Assembly: GCF_029601685.1 (NCBI RefSeq)
Contig: NZ_JARRIR010000015.1
Coordinates: 1 to 64,000 of the forward strand
Source of the DNA: Metarhizobium sp017305935
GTDB lineage: Bacteria > Pseudomonadota > Alphaproteobacteria > Rhizobiales > Rhizobiaceae
Reading direction: 5' to 3'
DNA length: 64,000 nt
Shown here: one piece after another, positions 1-7,634 of the stretch
How positions within the stretch are numbered: position 1 is the stretch's first letter
Layout: every line of letters begins with the position of its first letter
Made by a program: the position numbers and the translations under genes
The notes under the pieces: generated by a model
Database searches by the model: none
What the model saw: only the letters and a program-made list of their open reading frames with translations
What the model was told of the DNA's origin: nothing

Positions 1-10
1 TCGAAAACGC

Positions 11-33
11 AAAAGGCCCGCACGAGGCGGGCC
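11..33 (-). terminator. Rho-independent terminator downstream of tRNA-fMet
   Basis: A 7-bp GC stem (GGCCCGC at 15-21 pairing with GCGGGCC at 27-33) encloses a 5-nt loop. Read leftward it is followed by TTTT at 14-11. It lies just downstream of the tRNA-fMet 3' end on the same strand, so it is most simply the host terminator of that tRNA gene. Confidence 0.75.
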
Positions 34-59
34 AATCAATTGATATTGTTTTGCAATTT

Positions 60-77
60 TGGTTGCGGGGGCAGGAT
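60..77 (-). other. tRNA-fMet 3'-end fragment, probable att site of the ICE
   Basis: On the minus strand these 18 nt equal the last 18 nt of a typical alphaproteobacterial initiator tRNA including CCA (ATCCTGCCCCCGCAACCA). Homology stops there; the rest of the tRNA is absent. A 3'-terminal tRNA fragment with its own terminator is what remains at the far end of an element that integrated into the tRNA gene. The intact tRNA and the integrase would then lie at the other, unseen end. An 11-nt partial copy (TGGTTGCGGGG) recurs at 111-121. The rest of 1-275 holds the inverted repeat at 81-111 and no convincing gene. Confidence 0.7.
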
Positions 78-80
78 CTA

Positions 81-111
81 ATCTTTACTTGCTGCCCGAG
101 CAAGTAAAGAT
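81..111. repeat. Perfect 12-bp inverted repeat beside the att site
   Basis: ATCTTTACTTGC at 81-92 is repeated in inverted form at 100-111, around a 7-nt spacer (TGCCCGA). It starts 3 nt inside the tRNA fragment and its right arm runs into a second partial tRNA-end copy. Its position suggests recombinase or excisionase binding arms. It could also be a small hairpin terminator, although no T-run follows. Confidence 0.65.
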
Positions 112-275
112 GGTTGCGGGGACGGGCAGCCATCATAACTTGCTCTTCGAAACAGCTGCATAACCTACTCGTGGGTGACCTATTGCGCGCCGTATACGTC
201 AATTTTCGAACGGAAGCGACAACCTTCGCGGAGCAAGTCGATGCGTCCGGTTTCGTCACCCTGCCTGCGCTAGAG

Positions 276-1244
276 TTAAGTCCGAGCGAGCATAAGGTAG
301 GCGAAGTAGGCTATGTAGCAACCAACGAATGCCGCCCCTTCAGCCCGCGACAGAGTTTTGCCCGTCAGGAAAGCTGGAATGCAAAGCGCGGTTGCCGCAA
401 CCATCACAGGAATGTCGACGGTGATCAGTGTCCTTTCCACGGCGATCGCTTCGCTCGGAACCAGCATCGTCAGCCCGAGAATGACTGCGATATTATAGAC
501 ACTGCTCCCCAGAAGATTGCCTACCGCGATCTCGCGCTCGTTTCTTACGGTCGAGACGATCGTCGTGATCAGTTCAGGGCTTGATGTACCAATTGCAACT
601 ATGGTCAGTCCGATAAGAGCTTCAGAAACCTCCAGCCTGCGAGCAAGATCGGAGGAACCCCACACGAGCCAGTCTGCGCCTATTATAATGACCGCGATCC
701 CGCCAACCATGACGGCGGCGTTGAACCATCCGCCCCCCAGAGCATCAGGCATCCGGCGAGGCAGGACCGGCAGTTCCTTTTCGGGCGGCGAGGTTCTCAG
801 GCGCGCGCTTCGAACGACCAGGACGGTAAAGCCGATACCGCCAAGCACGAACACAAGGCCCTCGGTTCTCGACAAATAACCGTCGGCTGCAAACACCCAG
901 AACACAAGTGCGGCGGCTATCATTGCGGGGAGTTCAAGCCGAACGGAGACCCGTTCCAAAATCACGGGCCGGGCGATGGCACATATTCCAAGGATGAACA
1001 GCAGGTTGAAGGTGTTGGTGCCGGCGATATTCCCGACGACCAACCCTTCTTCTCCCGTCAACGCGGCATCGATGCCCACCGCCAGCTCCGGCGTGCTTGT
1101 TCCGATCGCAACAAATGTGAGCCCGATGACGAGCGGCGATATGCCCAGCTGGCGCGCAAGCGTCGACCCGCCGCGCACCAGTATTTCCGCTCCGCCGACC
1201 AGGGCGAGCAGGCCAAGCGCGCACCAGAGAATGGCGGCCGTCAC
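276..1244 (-). CDS. Calcium/sodium antiporter of the CaCA family (YrbG-like)
   Basis: Inner-membrane cation antiporter of 322 aa, the usual length for the bacterial CaCA group. Both alpha repeats are visible: GTSTPE (48-53) with GNIAGTNTFN (71-80), and GTSSPE (219-224) with GNLLGSSVYN (242-251). They flank a polar central loop near 150-168, giving the two five-helix halves of the family. The start is GTG with a close GGAAG upstream. It is the last gene of the leftward nqr block. In that setting it may use the sodium gradient made by Nqr, which is an inference. Ion specificity cannot be read from the sequence. Confidence 0.88.
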   Translation of the reverse strand: MTAAILWCALGLLALVGGAEILVRGGSTLARQLGISPLVIGLTFVAIGTSTPELAVGIDAALTGEEGLVVGNIAGTNTFNLLFILGICAIARPVILERVSVRLELPAMIAAALVFWVFAADGYLSRTEGLVFVLGGIGFTVLVVRSARLRTSPPEKELPVLPRRMPDALGGGWFNAAVMVGGIAVIIIGADWLVWGSSDLARRLEVSEALIGLTIVAIGTSSPELITTIVSTVRNEREIAVGNLLGSSVYNIAVILGLTMLVPSEAIAVERTLITVDIPVMVAATALCIPAFLTGKTLSRAEGAAFVGCYIAYFAYLMLART

Positions 1245-1314
1245 GGCTTCCGTCTCTGCGGAAGCACCGGATACGCGGCACGGCCTGTATGCCGATTTGT
1301 AACCACCCTCCAGA

Positions 1315-1977
1315 TCAGCCGATCTCGCCCAGGGGCTGGATATAAGTCACCGAAAGATGGTCCGGAAACTTCAGCGCTGTTTTGATGGCTTCCCGGTCCA
1401 CGGTACCGAGGAGGCATGTGCCGAGCCCTTCGGCAGCGCAGAACAGATAGACGTTCTGGGCCATGACGGCCGAGTTGACGCGTGCGGCGATGACCAGTTC
1501 CTCGGGTGCGGACGTGGCCAGGTCGCCGGCGGCGGTTGCAAGTTTCTCGGCATCGGAAACATAGATCAGCACCACGGGCGCCCGACGTACGAAAGCCGTA
1601 GGGCTGACATCGGCGCGAATATCGGTATCGGCCACTTTGTTGAGAGCGTTTGCCACGGGGTCGTAGAGACTGACGCCATCTTCCAGCGCGACGTAGATAT
1701 CGACGTTCTTTGCACCGTGCCAGGCGGGTGCTGTGCGTCCATCACCGTCCGCGCGGTTGACACCATTGGCCGCCCACAGTGCTTCGAGCACCTTTTCGCG
1801 CGCAACGTCACCACGCCCGAAGCGCTTGGTAGAGCGGCGCTGTTTCAGGGCTTCCTGCACGGAAACGGTTGCGGCGCCAGCGGAGGCTGCCTGTGCATTG
1901 GCTGTCCCGACGATACCTGCGGACGCTGCCGCACTGGTTCCTGCGAGAAACAATCTTCTGGAGAGCTGTCGTGTCAC
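1315..1977 (-). CDS. Tat-exported nitroreductase-family protein
   Basis: Nitroreductase/SagB-like FMN oxidoreductase of 220 aa. A GTG start at 1977 is preferred because AAGGA lies 9-10 nt upstream; the longer open frame would overlap the neighbouring CBS gene. The N-terminus carries a twin-arginine signal (SRRLFLAG, residues 6-13), a hydrophobic stretch and a small-residue cleavage region ending near AQA. The mature part begins with the family-like EALKQRRSTKRF, with conserved helices near NSAVMAQNVYLFCAAEGLG. It follows the CBS gene in the nqr operon. The substrate is unknown; a periplasmic redox role is inferred from the Tat signal. Confidence 0.8.
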   Translation of the reverse strand: MTRQLSRRLFLAGTSAAASAGIVGTANAQAASAGAATVSVQEALKQRRSTKRFGRGDVAREKVLEALWAANGVNRADGDGRTAPAWHGAKNVDIYVALEDGVSLYDPVANALNKVADTDIRADVSPTAFVRRAPVVLIYVSDAEKLATAAGDLATSAPEELVIAARVNSAVMAQNVYLFCAAEGLGTCLLGTVDREAIKTALKFPDHLSVTYIQPLGEIG

Positions 1978-2008
1978 GATATCGGTCCTTTTCTTTTCCG
2001 GGGCTTTG

Positions 2009-2404
2009 TTATGTCCACTGCCGTGAAAGGGCGTTGAGGACGTCGGTACGACTGATCTGGCCGACAAGTCGGCCATGGCGGGTGACGGGGAACCGCCGGT
2101 ACGAGCTTGCGACAAAGCGCTCACACGCTTCGACGATGTCGATACCCGCATCAAGCGTTTCGAGTTCGGTGCTCATATAGTCGCTGACACTGCCACCCCA
2201 TTGTTTGTAGTAGGAGGCGTTGAGTGCGGCTTTCAGGCAATCGCGCTTGGACAGAACGCCGACGAGATCGCCAGCGCCGTCGATGACGCAGGCGCCCGAC
2301 ACGCCGCTTTGCATGAGCACGGACACGGCCCGCACGATCTCCATGTCCGGCGTCAGCGTGGTCAGGTCCGTGCGCATATGATCGGCGACCGTGTCGAGTT
2401 TCAT
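2009..2404 (-). CDS. CBS-domain pair protein
   Basis: 131-aa cytoplasmic protein made of two CBS motifs and little else, probably an adenine-nucleotide sensor. The first repeat covers roughly residues 10-65 (ADHMRTDLTTLTPDM through VGVLSKRDC), the second 75-131 (VSDYMSTELETLDAG through VGQISRTDVLNAL). The start at 2404 is supported by GGAAGGA upstream and by an ATGA overlap with the stop of the NqrM-like gene. A longer in-frame extension exists but would run through that gene. Similar stand-alone CBS proteins are common in hypoxia and stress regulons. Confidence 0.85.
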   Translation of the reverse strand: MKLDTVADHMRTDLTTLTPDMEIVRAVSVLMQSGVSGACVIDGAGDLVGVLSKRDCLKAALNASYYKQWGGSVSDYMSTELETLDAGIDIVEACERFVASSYRRFPVTRHGRLVGQISRTDVLNALSRQWT

Positions 2405-2562
2405 GTCCCGCTTCCTTCCGATCGTTCGCAAGCATGGCATTTGCCGCCGCAGGCCGCGCCGCCGCACGATCCCTTGAGCGGTGCGCGGCCGGCAAAAAGC
2501 CCGGCGGCCAGCGCGAGCATGGCAAACCCGGTCAGAAGAACAGCGGCGAAAATGGTCTGCAT
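2401..2562 (-). CDS. nqrM: NqrM-like small Cys-rich membrane protein
   Basis: 53-aa protein easily missed because of its size. One N-terminal membrane helix (about residues 3-24) is followed by KGSCGG (30-35), then C38, C42 and C45. The KGSCGG plus downstream cysteines matches the NqrM family (formerly DUF539), needed to install the iron centre of Na+-NQR between NqrD and NqrE. Its place right after apbE (3 nt) in an nqr operon fits. Its stop overlaps the CBS start as ATGA. The cysteine spacing differs from the Vibrio protein, so this is a divergent member. Confidence 0.75.
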   Translation of the reverse strand: MQTIFAAVLLTGFAMLALAAGLFAGRAPLKGSCGGAACGGKCHACERSEGSGT

Positions 2563-2565
2563 GGC

Positions 2566-3540
2566 TCATGCCCTTCCCTGGTCGATGAACAACCTGTTGG
2601 CTCTGGCCTTAAGGCCTCCGGCCTCGCGCAGCAGATAAAGCACGGGCAGACGGTTGGCGGAGGCGAATGCAAGGCCGCCCTCGGGACCCATGACCAGAAG
2701 GGCGGTCGCAAACGCGTCGGCCTCCAGCGCTGTCGGGGCCAGAACGGAAACCGAGGCGACGCTGTTGCGAACCGGCTCTCCGGTTGCGGGATCGATCGTA
2801 TGACTGTAGCGGCGGCCCGCGATCTCATAGGCATTGATCGCATCGCCCGAGGTCGCCATCGCCACGCCTGTCAGGGGAAGCGTCGTGTGGAGACCGGTGC
2901 GAAGCGGATCCGCAATGCCGACGCGCCATGGACGACCGTCAGGGCGTGTACCGAAACCATAGACTTCGCCGCCCACCTCGATCAGGAAGCTCGGCAGCCC
3001 TTGAGCTCTCAGGTGTCCTGCAAGCCGGTCGACGGCATAGCCCTTGGCTATGCCGCACAGATCGAGCGAAAACTCCGGCTCCGCTTTGGAGAGTCCTTCA
3101 GCACTGACCGCAAAAGCGGCGTGGCGACCGGATCGCCCGGCAGCGATCGGCCCGAAACCGTAACGATGGACAGCGGGTCCGACGCCCGGATCGAACGCAC
3201 CGCCGGTCAATCGCGCGATCTCGAGCGCCTTGGCGGCAACCGTCCGAAGCTGACCGGAGACTGCGAGCGGTGTGATCTCCGACCGGCTGTTGAAACGCGA
3301 AAGCTCCGAACCCGCACGAAACGGGCTCATCGAATGATCAATCTCGGCCAGTAAATGCCGGAGATCCGCGCCAATCGCGCGAGCATCGGCATCGGGCGGA
3401 ACGGTGACCTGCCATCGGGTGCCGAAAGCGCGCCCGGAGATGCGCATGAGATCATCGGTGCCGGCTCGGGCCAATGACGGCAAGGACATCAGTCCGGCCA
3501 GGCCTCCCAGTCCAAACACGATCTCGCGTCTTGTCGTCAT
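2566..3540 (-). CDS. apbE: ApbE-type FAD:protein FMN transferase
   Basis: 324-aa enzyme that attaches FMN to Ser/Thr of flavoproteins such as NqrC. A twin-arginine-like signal (TTRREIVFGLGG) directs it across the membrane. Motifs include GTRWQV, GGAFDPGVGP, the nucleotide-binding AKGYAVDR, EVGGEVYGFG, and the metal and FAD site around SGDAINAYEIAGRRYSHTIDP. The start at 3540 is chosen for GGAG just upstream and the signal sequence; the longer frame enters nqrF. Directly downstream of nqrF, so NqrC is its likely target. Confidence 0.92.
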   Translation of the reverse strand: MTTRREIVFGLGGLAGLMSLPSLARAGTDDLMRISGRAFGTRWQVTVPPDADARAIGADLRHLLAEIDHSMSPFRAGSELSRFNSRSEITPLAVSGQLRTVAAKALEIARLTGGAFDPGVGPAVHRYGFGPIAAGRSGRHAAFAVSAEGLSKAEPEFSLDLCGIAKGYAVDRLAGHLRAQGLPSFLIEVGGEVYGFGTRPDGRPWRVGIADPLRTGLHTTLPLTGVAMATSGDAINAYEIAGRRYSHTIDPATGEPVRNSVASVSVLAPTALEADAFATALLVMGPEGGLAFASANRLPVLYLLREAGGLKARANRLFIDQGRA

Positions 3541-3544
3541 GCTC

Positions 3545-4765
3545 CTAGATCCCGAAATCGTCATTGAAGATGCTTTCGCTCTCAACACCGCATTCATCGA
3601 GCATCGCGTAGACGGCCTCGATCATGAGCGGCGGGCCGCACAGATAGTATTCGCAGTCCTCCGGTGCCGCGTGATCCTTGAGATAGGCGCGGAAGACGAC
3701 ATCGTGGACAAAGCCTAACTCACCGTCCCAGGCGTCGTTTCTGGCTGGTTCGGAGAGGGCGGGCACCCAGCGGAAGTTCTCATGACGCCGGGCGAGCTCG
3801 TCGAATTCGTCGGCGTAGAACAGTTCGCCACGGCTTCGCGCGCCATACCAGAAGCTGATCTTGCGGCGGCTTCCCTGACGCTCGAGCATGTCCGTTATGA
3901 TGGCGCGCAAGGGCGCCATGCCGACGCCGCCGCCGATGAACACCATCTCGCGCCCGGTATCCTGCGCCCCGAAGTGACCATACGGGCCTGCCACTTCAAC
4001 CGCGTCGCCCTCGCGCAGACCGAATAGCCATGACGAGACGATGCCGGGAGGCGCATGCGGTTTGGCTGGCGGTGGCGTGGCCAGACGGATGTTGAGCACG
4101 ATCATGCCGACATCCCCGGGCCGGCTGGCAACCGAATAGGCGCGAGAGACGGGCTGAGGGCTTTGCGACGAGAGCTTGTCGATTCCGAGTTTTTTCCATT
4201 CGGCGGCATGCTGCGGTTCAACCGCGATGCCGGAAAAGTCGAGACGATAGGCCGGTGCGGTGACCTGCACGAAATTGCCCGCACGAAAGTCGAATTCCGC
4301 GCCCTCCGGCAAGGCGAGCACGATTTCCTTGATCAAAGGCGTGACACTGCGCGACGATGCCACGCGGCAGTTCATCGTGGTGATGCCGAGCACCTCGTCC
4401 GGGACGGTGACGGCGAGGTCGTTTCGCACCACGATCTGGCAGGCGAGCCGCATTCCAGCCCGAACGTCGGCAGGAGAAAGCCGGGCGCGTTCCGTCGGCA
4501 ACGGCTCTCCCGTACCCGTGACGCCGCTGACGCGGCACAGGCCGCACGTTCCCGCGCCGGCGCAGCCCGAGGGCACGGCGATGCCGTTGGAATTCAAAAT
4601 ATCCAGAAGCTTGAAATTCGCCAAAGCGCCAATCTCACGCCCGCCGTTGACAGTGACTGCCACGGGTCGCGACGGCAGCAGATACTCCCGAACCTTATGG
4701 ACAACGGCTGCCAACGCGACGAGCAGCAAGGAAATGAAGCCGATGCCGAGCAGGATCTCCGTCAT
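3545..4765 (-). CDS. nqrF: Na+-translocating NADH:quinone reductase subunit F
   Basis: 406-aa NADH-oxidising subunit. It has an N-terminal membrane helix (residues 3-25) and a [2Fe-2S] ferredoxin domain with C68, C74, C77 and C109. A ferredoxin reductase module follows: RAYSVAS (208-214) for FAD, GGGVGMAPLR (278-287) and CGPP (376-379) for NADH. The length matches the family. Start and stop overlap neighbours (nqrE stop/nqrF start as ATGA), so the operon is translationally coupled. This domain order distinguishes Nqr from Rnf. Confidence 0.95.
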   Translation of the reverse strand: MTEILLGIGFISLLLVALAAVVHKVREYLLPSRPVAVTVNGGREIGALANFKLLDILNSNGIAVPSGCAGAGTCGLCRVSGVTGTGEPLPTERARLSPADVRAGMRLACQIVVRNDLAVTVPDEVLGITTMNCRVASSRSVTPLIKEIVLALPEGAEFDFRAGNFVQVTAPAYRLDFSGIAVEPQHAAEWKKLGIDKLSSQSPQPVSRAYSVASRPGDVGMIVLNIRLATPPPAKPHAPPGIVSSWLFGLREGDAVEVAGPYGHFGAQDTGREMVFIGGGVGMAPLRAIITDMLERQGSRRKISFWYGARSRGELFYADEFDELARRHENFRWVPALSEPARNDAWDGELGFVHDVVFRAYLKDHAAPEDCEYYLCGPPLMIEAVYAMLDECGVESESIFNDDFGI

Positions 4766-5364
4766 AGCACGCGCACTCCCACAAAGGCGGAGAACGCCAT
4801 GGACAGGAGACCGGTGACGATGAAAGCAATGCCGAGGCCCTGCAATCCTTCGGGGACATTGGCATAGCGCAGCCTCTCGCGGACCGCCGCGAGGGTGACG
4901 ATGGCCAGCGCCCAGCCGATCCCGGTGCCGATCCCATAAACCGTGCTTTCAGCGAGATCATATTGCCGCTCTACCATGAAAAGACTGCCGCCGATGATGG
5001 CGCAGTTGATGGCGAGCAGCGGCAGGTAGATGCCAAGCGCGCCGTGGAGGGCGGGCACGTAACGATCGAGCAGCATCTCGATGATCTGCACCATCGCCGC
5101 GACGATACCGATGAAGGTGATCAGCCGCATGAAACCGAGATCGACATCCGGCAGACCTACCCACGCAAGCGCTCCGGCGCTCAGGATATGGGCGTGCAGC
5201 AGGTAGTTCACCGGCACGCTGAGCGATTGCACGACGATCAGCGCCACACCCACGCCGAAGGCCGTTTCCACGCGCTTGGAGACGGCAAGGAAGGTGCACA
5301 TGCCGAGGAAGAAGGACAGCGCGAGGTTTTCCTCGAAAATGGAGCGCTGGAACAGTTCGATCAT
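4762..5364 (-). CDS. nqrE: Na+-translocating NADH:quinone reductase subunit E
   Basis: 200-aa, six-helix membrane subunit of the NqrD/NqrE (RnfA/RnfE) family. The conserved N-terminal half-channel contains SFFLGMCTFLAVSK, whose Cys is a ligand of the intramembrane iron centre; the second half contains NCAIIGG. The start at 5364 overlaps the nqrD stop in ATGA, replacing a longer frame that begins inside nqrD. Length matches the family. Confidence 0.95.
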   Translation of the reverse strand: MIELFQRSIFEENLALSFFLGMCTFLAVSKRVETAFGVGVALIVVQSLSVPVNYLLHAHILSAGALAWVGLPDVDLGFMRLITFIGIVAAMVQIIEMLLDRYVPALHGALGIYLPLLAINCAIIGGSLFMVERQYDLAESTVYGIGTGIGWALAIVTLAAVRERLRYANVPEGLQGLGIAFIVTGLLSMAFSAFVGVRVL

Positions 5365-6020
5365 GTTTCGGCCGTCCTTTGCTGCTCGCGCAACTCGAAT
5401 TCGGGCGCTTCCCTCTGGGCCGGGCGCAGGCTGCGAACAGCCCAGACCAGAAGGCCGAGGATGATGAATGCGCTCGGCGCGAGCAGCATCAGGCGGAGTG
5501 GCTGGTACCAACCGCCGTCGGCCACGAGCGGCAGCAGGCCGACGCTGAACAGGCTTCCCACGCCGAACAACTCACGGATGGCGGCAACGGTCAGCAGGAC
5601 GAGGCTGTATCCCAGGCCATTGCCGACGCCATCCACCATGCTGGGAACGACCGGATTGTGCAGCGCATAGGCTTCGGTGCGCCCGAGCACGATGCAGTTC
5701 GTGGCGATCAGCGAGACAAACACCGTCAGCCGCTGGCTCATCTCATAGGCAAAGGCCTGCAACATCTGGTCTGCGACGATGACCAGCGAGGCGATGATGG
5801 TGATCTGCAGGATGATGCGCACGGAGGACGGGATGTGTCGGCGGATGGCGCTGATGACGCCTGCCGAAAGGCCAAGCACGACGGTCAGGGCGATCGACAT
5901 GGTCAGAGCGGTGGACATCGATGTCGTGACCGCCAGCGCCGAGCAGATGCCGAGGATATGGACCGTGACGGGGTTCTTGTCGACAAGCGGATCTGTCAGG
6001 TTGCGGAAAGGGATAGTCAT
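5361..6020 (-). CDS. nqrD: Na+-translocating NADH:quinone reductase subunit D
   Basis: 219-aa membrane subunit pairing with NqrE. It shows NPVTVHILGICSALAVT near residue 16, with the iron-ligand Cys, and the mirrored NCIVLGRTEAYA near residue 108, both typical of NqrD/RnfE. The start at 6020 (ATGA overlap with the nqrC stop) is preferred over the longer open frame inside nqrC. The C-terminal tail after the last helix is polar (AQREAPEFELREQ) and slightly longer than usual. Confidence 0.95.
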   Translation of the reverse strand: MTIPFRNLTDPLVDKNPVTVHILGICSALAVTTSMSTALTMSIALTVVLGLSAGVISAIRRHIPSSVRIILQITIIASLVIVADQMLQAFAYEMSQRLTVFVSLIATNCIVLGRTEAYALHNPVVPSMVDGVGNGLGYSLVLLTVAAIRELFGVGSLFSVGLLPLVADGGWYQPLRLMLLAPSAFIILGLLVWAVRSLRPAQREAPEFELREQQRTAET

Positions 6021-6835
6021 TCGATTTCGCCTTTCTTCAGCCTGTCGAGGAACGGCCCGAAGCCGTTCTCGCCCATCCAGAATTCGAGCATGTCCGAAAC
6101 CGCATAGCCCGTAACGCTGGCGCCGGAGATGCCGTCGACTTCGTTGGGGCCGCTGGCATTGCCGCGCACCACGGAAATGGCGAAATCGCCATCGTCGAAG
6201 ATGCGCTTGCCTGCCCATTGCGCCTGCCAACCGTCCTCGGCGATGCGGGCGCCGAGGCCGGGCGTCTCACCCTGCTCATAGACCGTGAAGGCGGCAACGG
6301 TGTCGAGATCGGCTTCCAGCGCAAGATAGGCCCGGATGGTCGACTGGTAGCCGGCGCCGCGGACGGGAAGCACGACGAGCGCCAGATCCTCGCCGCGGCG
6401 CAGAAGATAGACAAGCGCGTGGTTTTCGCGGCGGCCGAGGCCAGCAAGGTCGTCAGCGCGCGGCAGGGCCGAGCTTCGCTCCGCGTCCGCCGCCGCCGCT
6501 CGCTGATCGAAACTTCCCGGATCGATATCGGCGGCGACCGTTCCGCTTGCGAGGTCGATGACGAGCGTTTCGACGCCGCTGGCGCCGGATTCCTTCAATA
6601 TCTCCCCGATGCCTGGAAGGGTTTCCAGCATCTGCACCATGCGGCCCTGTTGCTGGGCGGCGATATTGGCCTGCTGCATCGGCCGCAGGGCGACCGCTGC
6701 AATGGAGACGGTTAAGCCGCAGCCAATGGCGACCAGAAGCGACATGCCGATCGTCTTGACGCCATCGGTGTTGGGCCGGTTCAGAAAGCGGCGCCACATG
6801 CCCGGGCGGGGGCTGGGAGGACGAGTGTCAGCCAT
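6017..6835 (-). CDS. nqrC: Na+-translocating NADH:quinone reductase subunit C (FMN-carrying)
   Basis: 272-aa subunit with one N-terminal membrane helix (about 28-50) and a periplasmic flavin domain. EQGETPGLG (187-195) is the conserved FMN-binding loop. The covalent FMN site is DGISGAS (234-240), so the flavinylated residue would be Ser240 rather than the usual Thr; the ApbE consensus tolerates Ser. Overlaps nqrB by 8 nt and nqrD by 4 nt. Confidence 0.93.
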   Translation of the reverse strand: MADTRPPSPRPGMWRRFLNRPNTDGVKTIGMSLLVAIGCGLTVSIAAVALRPMQQANIAAQQQGRMVQMLETLPGIGEILKESGASGVETLVIDLASGTVAADIDPGSFDQRAAAADAERSSALPRADDLAGLGRRENHALVYLLRRGEDLALVVLPVRGAGYQSTIRAYLALEADLDTVAAFTVYEQGETPGLGARIAEDGWQAQWAGKRIFDDGDFAISVVRGNASGPNEVDGISGASVTGYAVSDMLEFWMGENGFGPFLDRLKKGEIE

Positions 6836-7634
6836 ATCGCCTTGCCCTCCGCATTACATGGATCGCCACGACCACGTAATCGATCAATGGTGCGAAAATG
6901 CTGCTCATCAGGATCGCGAAGATCGCGGCTCCGAAGGCCGATCCGGCCTGCGAGAACAGGCCGATGAGCACGCCGGTCAGAATGCCTTGTGCAAAACGGC
7001 CCGGATTTGTCGTGCAGGAGCATACAGGATCTGCCGCCAGAAAGAGGATCGCACAGCCGATCGCACCCGAAAGCAGGTTGGCCGAAGGATCGCTTCCCTG
7101 CCCCCAAACCATCAGTGCCATCGCGCCGTAGGCAGCAAGCAGCAACCGCCATGACGCCTGGCCGCTGAGGAGCAGGAGAACCAAAGCAGGAAGCAATATC
7201 GCCAGAGGAATGTCCGGTCCGGCTCGATAGTCGACCTCGGTGAAAGAGAACATCAGGAAGGCAAGAGCGGCGATGGCAGGATGCACGAAATTGCGCCCGC
7301 GCCCACCGAACACCTGTTCGGCGATCACCACGCCGAAGCTCACGCCCAAAGCCAGTTGCCAGAGCGGCGCATCGGCCGGGACAAGAAGGGCGATCAGCGT
7401 GGCGGCGACAATTCCGTCAAGTCCCGGCCTGAGACCCCGGACACGTGTGAAGACATGCTGCCACGCAAGGGTCAGGCTGACAGAGATCAGCAGCCGCGCT
7501 GCGAACTGTTCCGTATCTGCGACAAGCGCGGACACGACCGGGACGATCACGCCGAGCAGCGCGGGCGTGGCGCTGTCGGACAACGGGGTGCGGCCGACGC
7601 GGCCCGCCTGCAGGTCATGGAAGAAGGCGATCAT
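6828..7634 (-). CDS. nqrB: Shortened NqrB/RnfD-family membrane subunit
   Basis: 268 aa, against about 400 for classical NqrB. Conserved parts are LGVSFGVVIAEQVFGGRGRNFVHPA (NqrB GKNFLNPA region), LFLAADPVCSCTTNPGRFAQG (matching ATDPVSASFTN) and the C-terminal FAPLIDYVVV. No SGAT-type flavinylation site is visible and the segment that would carry it is absent, so covalent FMN on this subunit is unlikely. The start at 7634 overlaps the corrected nqrA stop as ATGA. The position between nqrA and nqrC fixes its identity as subunit B. Confidence 0.88.
   Translation of the reverse strand: MIAFFHDLQAGRVGRTPLSDSATPALLGVIVPVVSALVADTEQFAARLLISVSLTLAWQHVFTRVRGLRPGLDGIVAATLIALLVPADAPLWQLALGVSFGVVIAEQVFGGRGRNFVHPAIAALAFLMFSFTEVDYRAGPDIPLAILLPALVLLLLSGQASWRLLLAAYGAMALMVWGQGSDPSANLLSGAIGCAILFLAADPVCSCTTNPGRFAQGILTGVLIGLFSQAGSAFGAAIFAILMSSIFAPLIDYVVVAIHVMRRARRYG

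Noticed and set aside
60..140. A complete tRNA gene at the left end
   Set aside because: Only the last 18 nt of tRNA-fMet are present; anticodon and D arms are missing, and the copy at 111-121 is shorter still.
2434..3354. 306-codon rightward frame opposite apbE
   Set aside because: Antisense to a clear ApbE protein; composition is Arg/Gly-rich and no family is recognisable. GC-rich codon bias creates such shadows.
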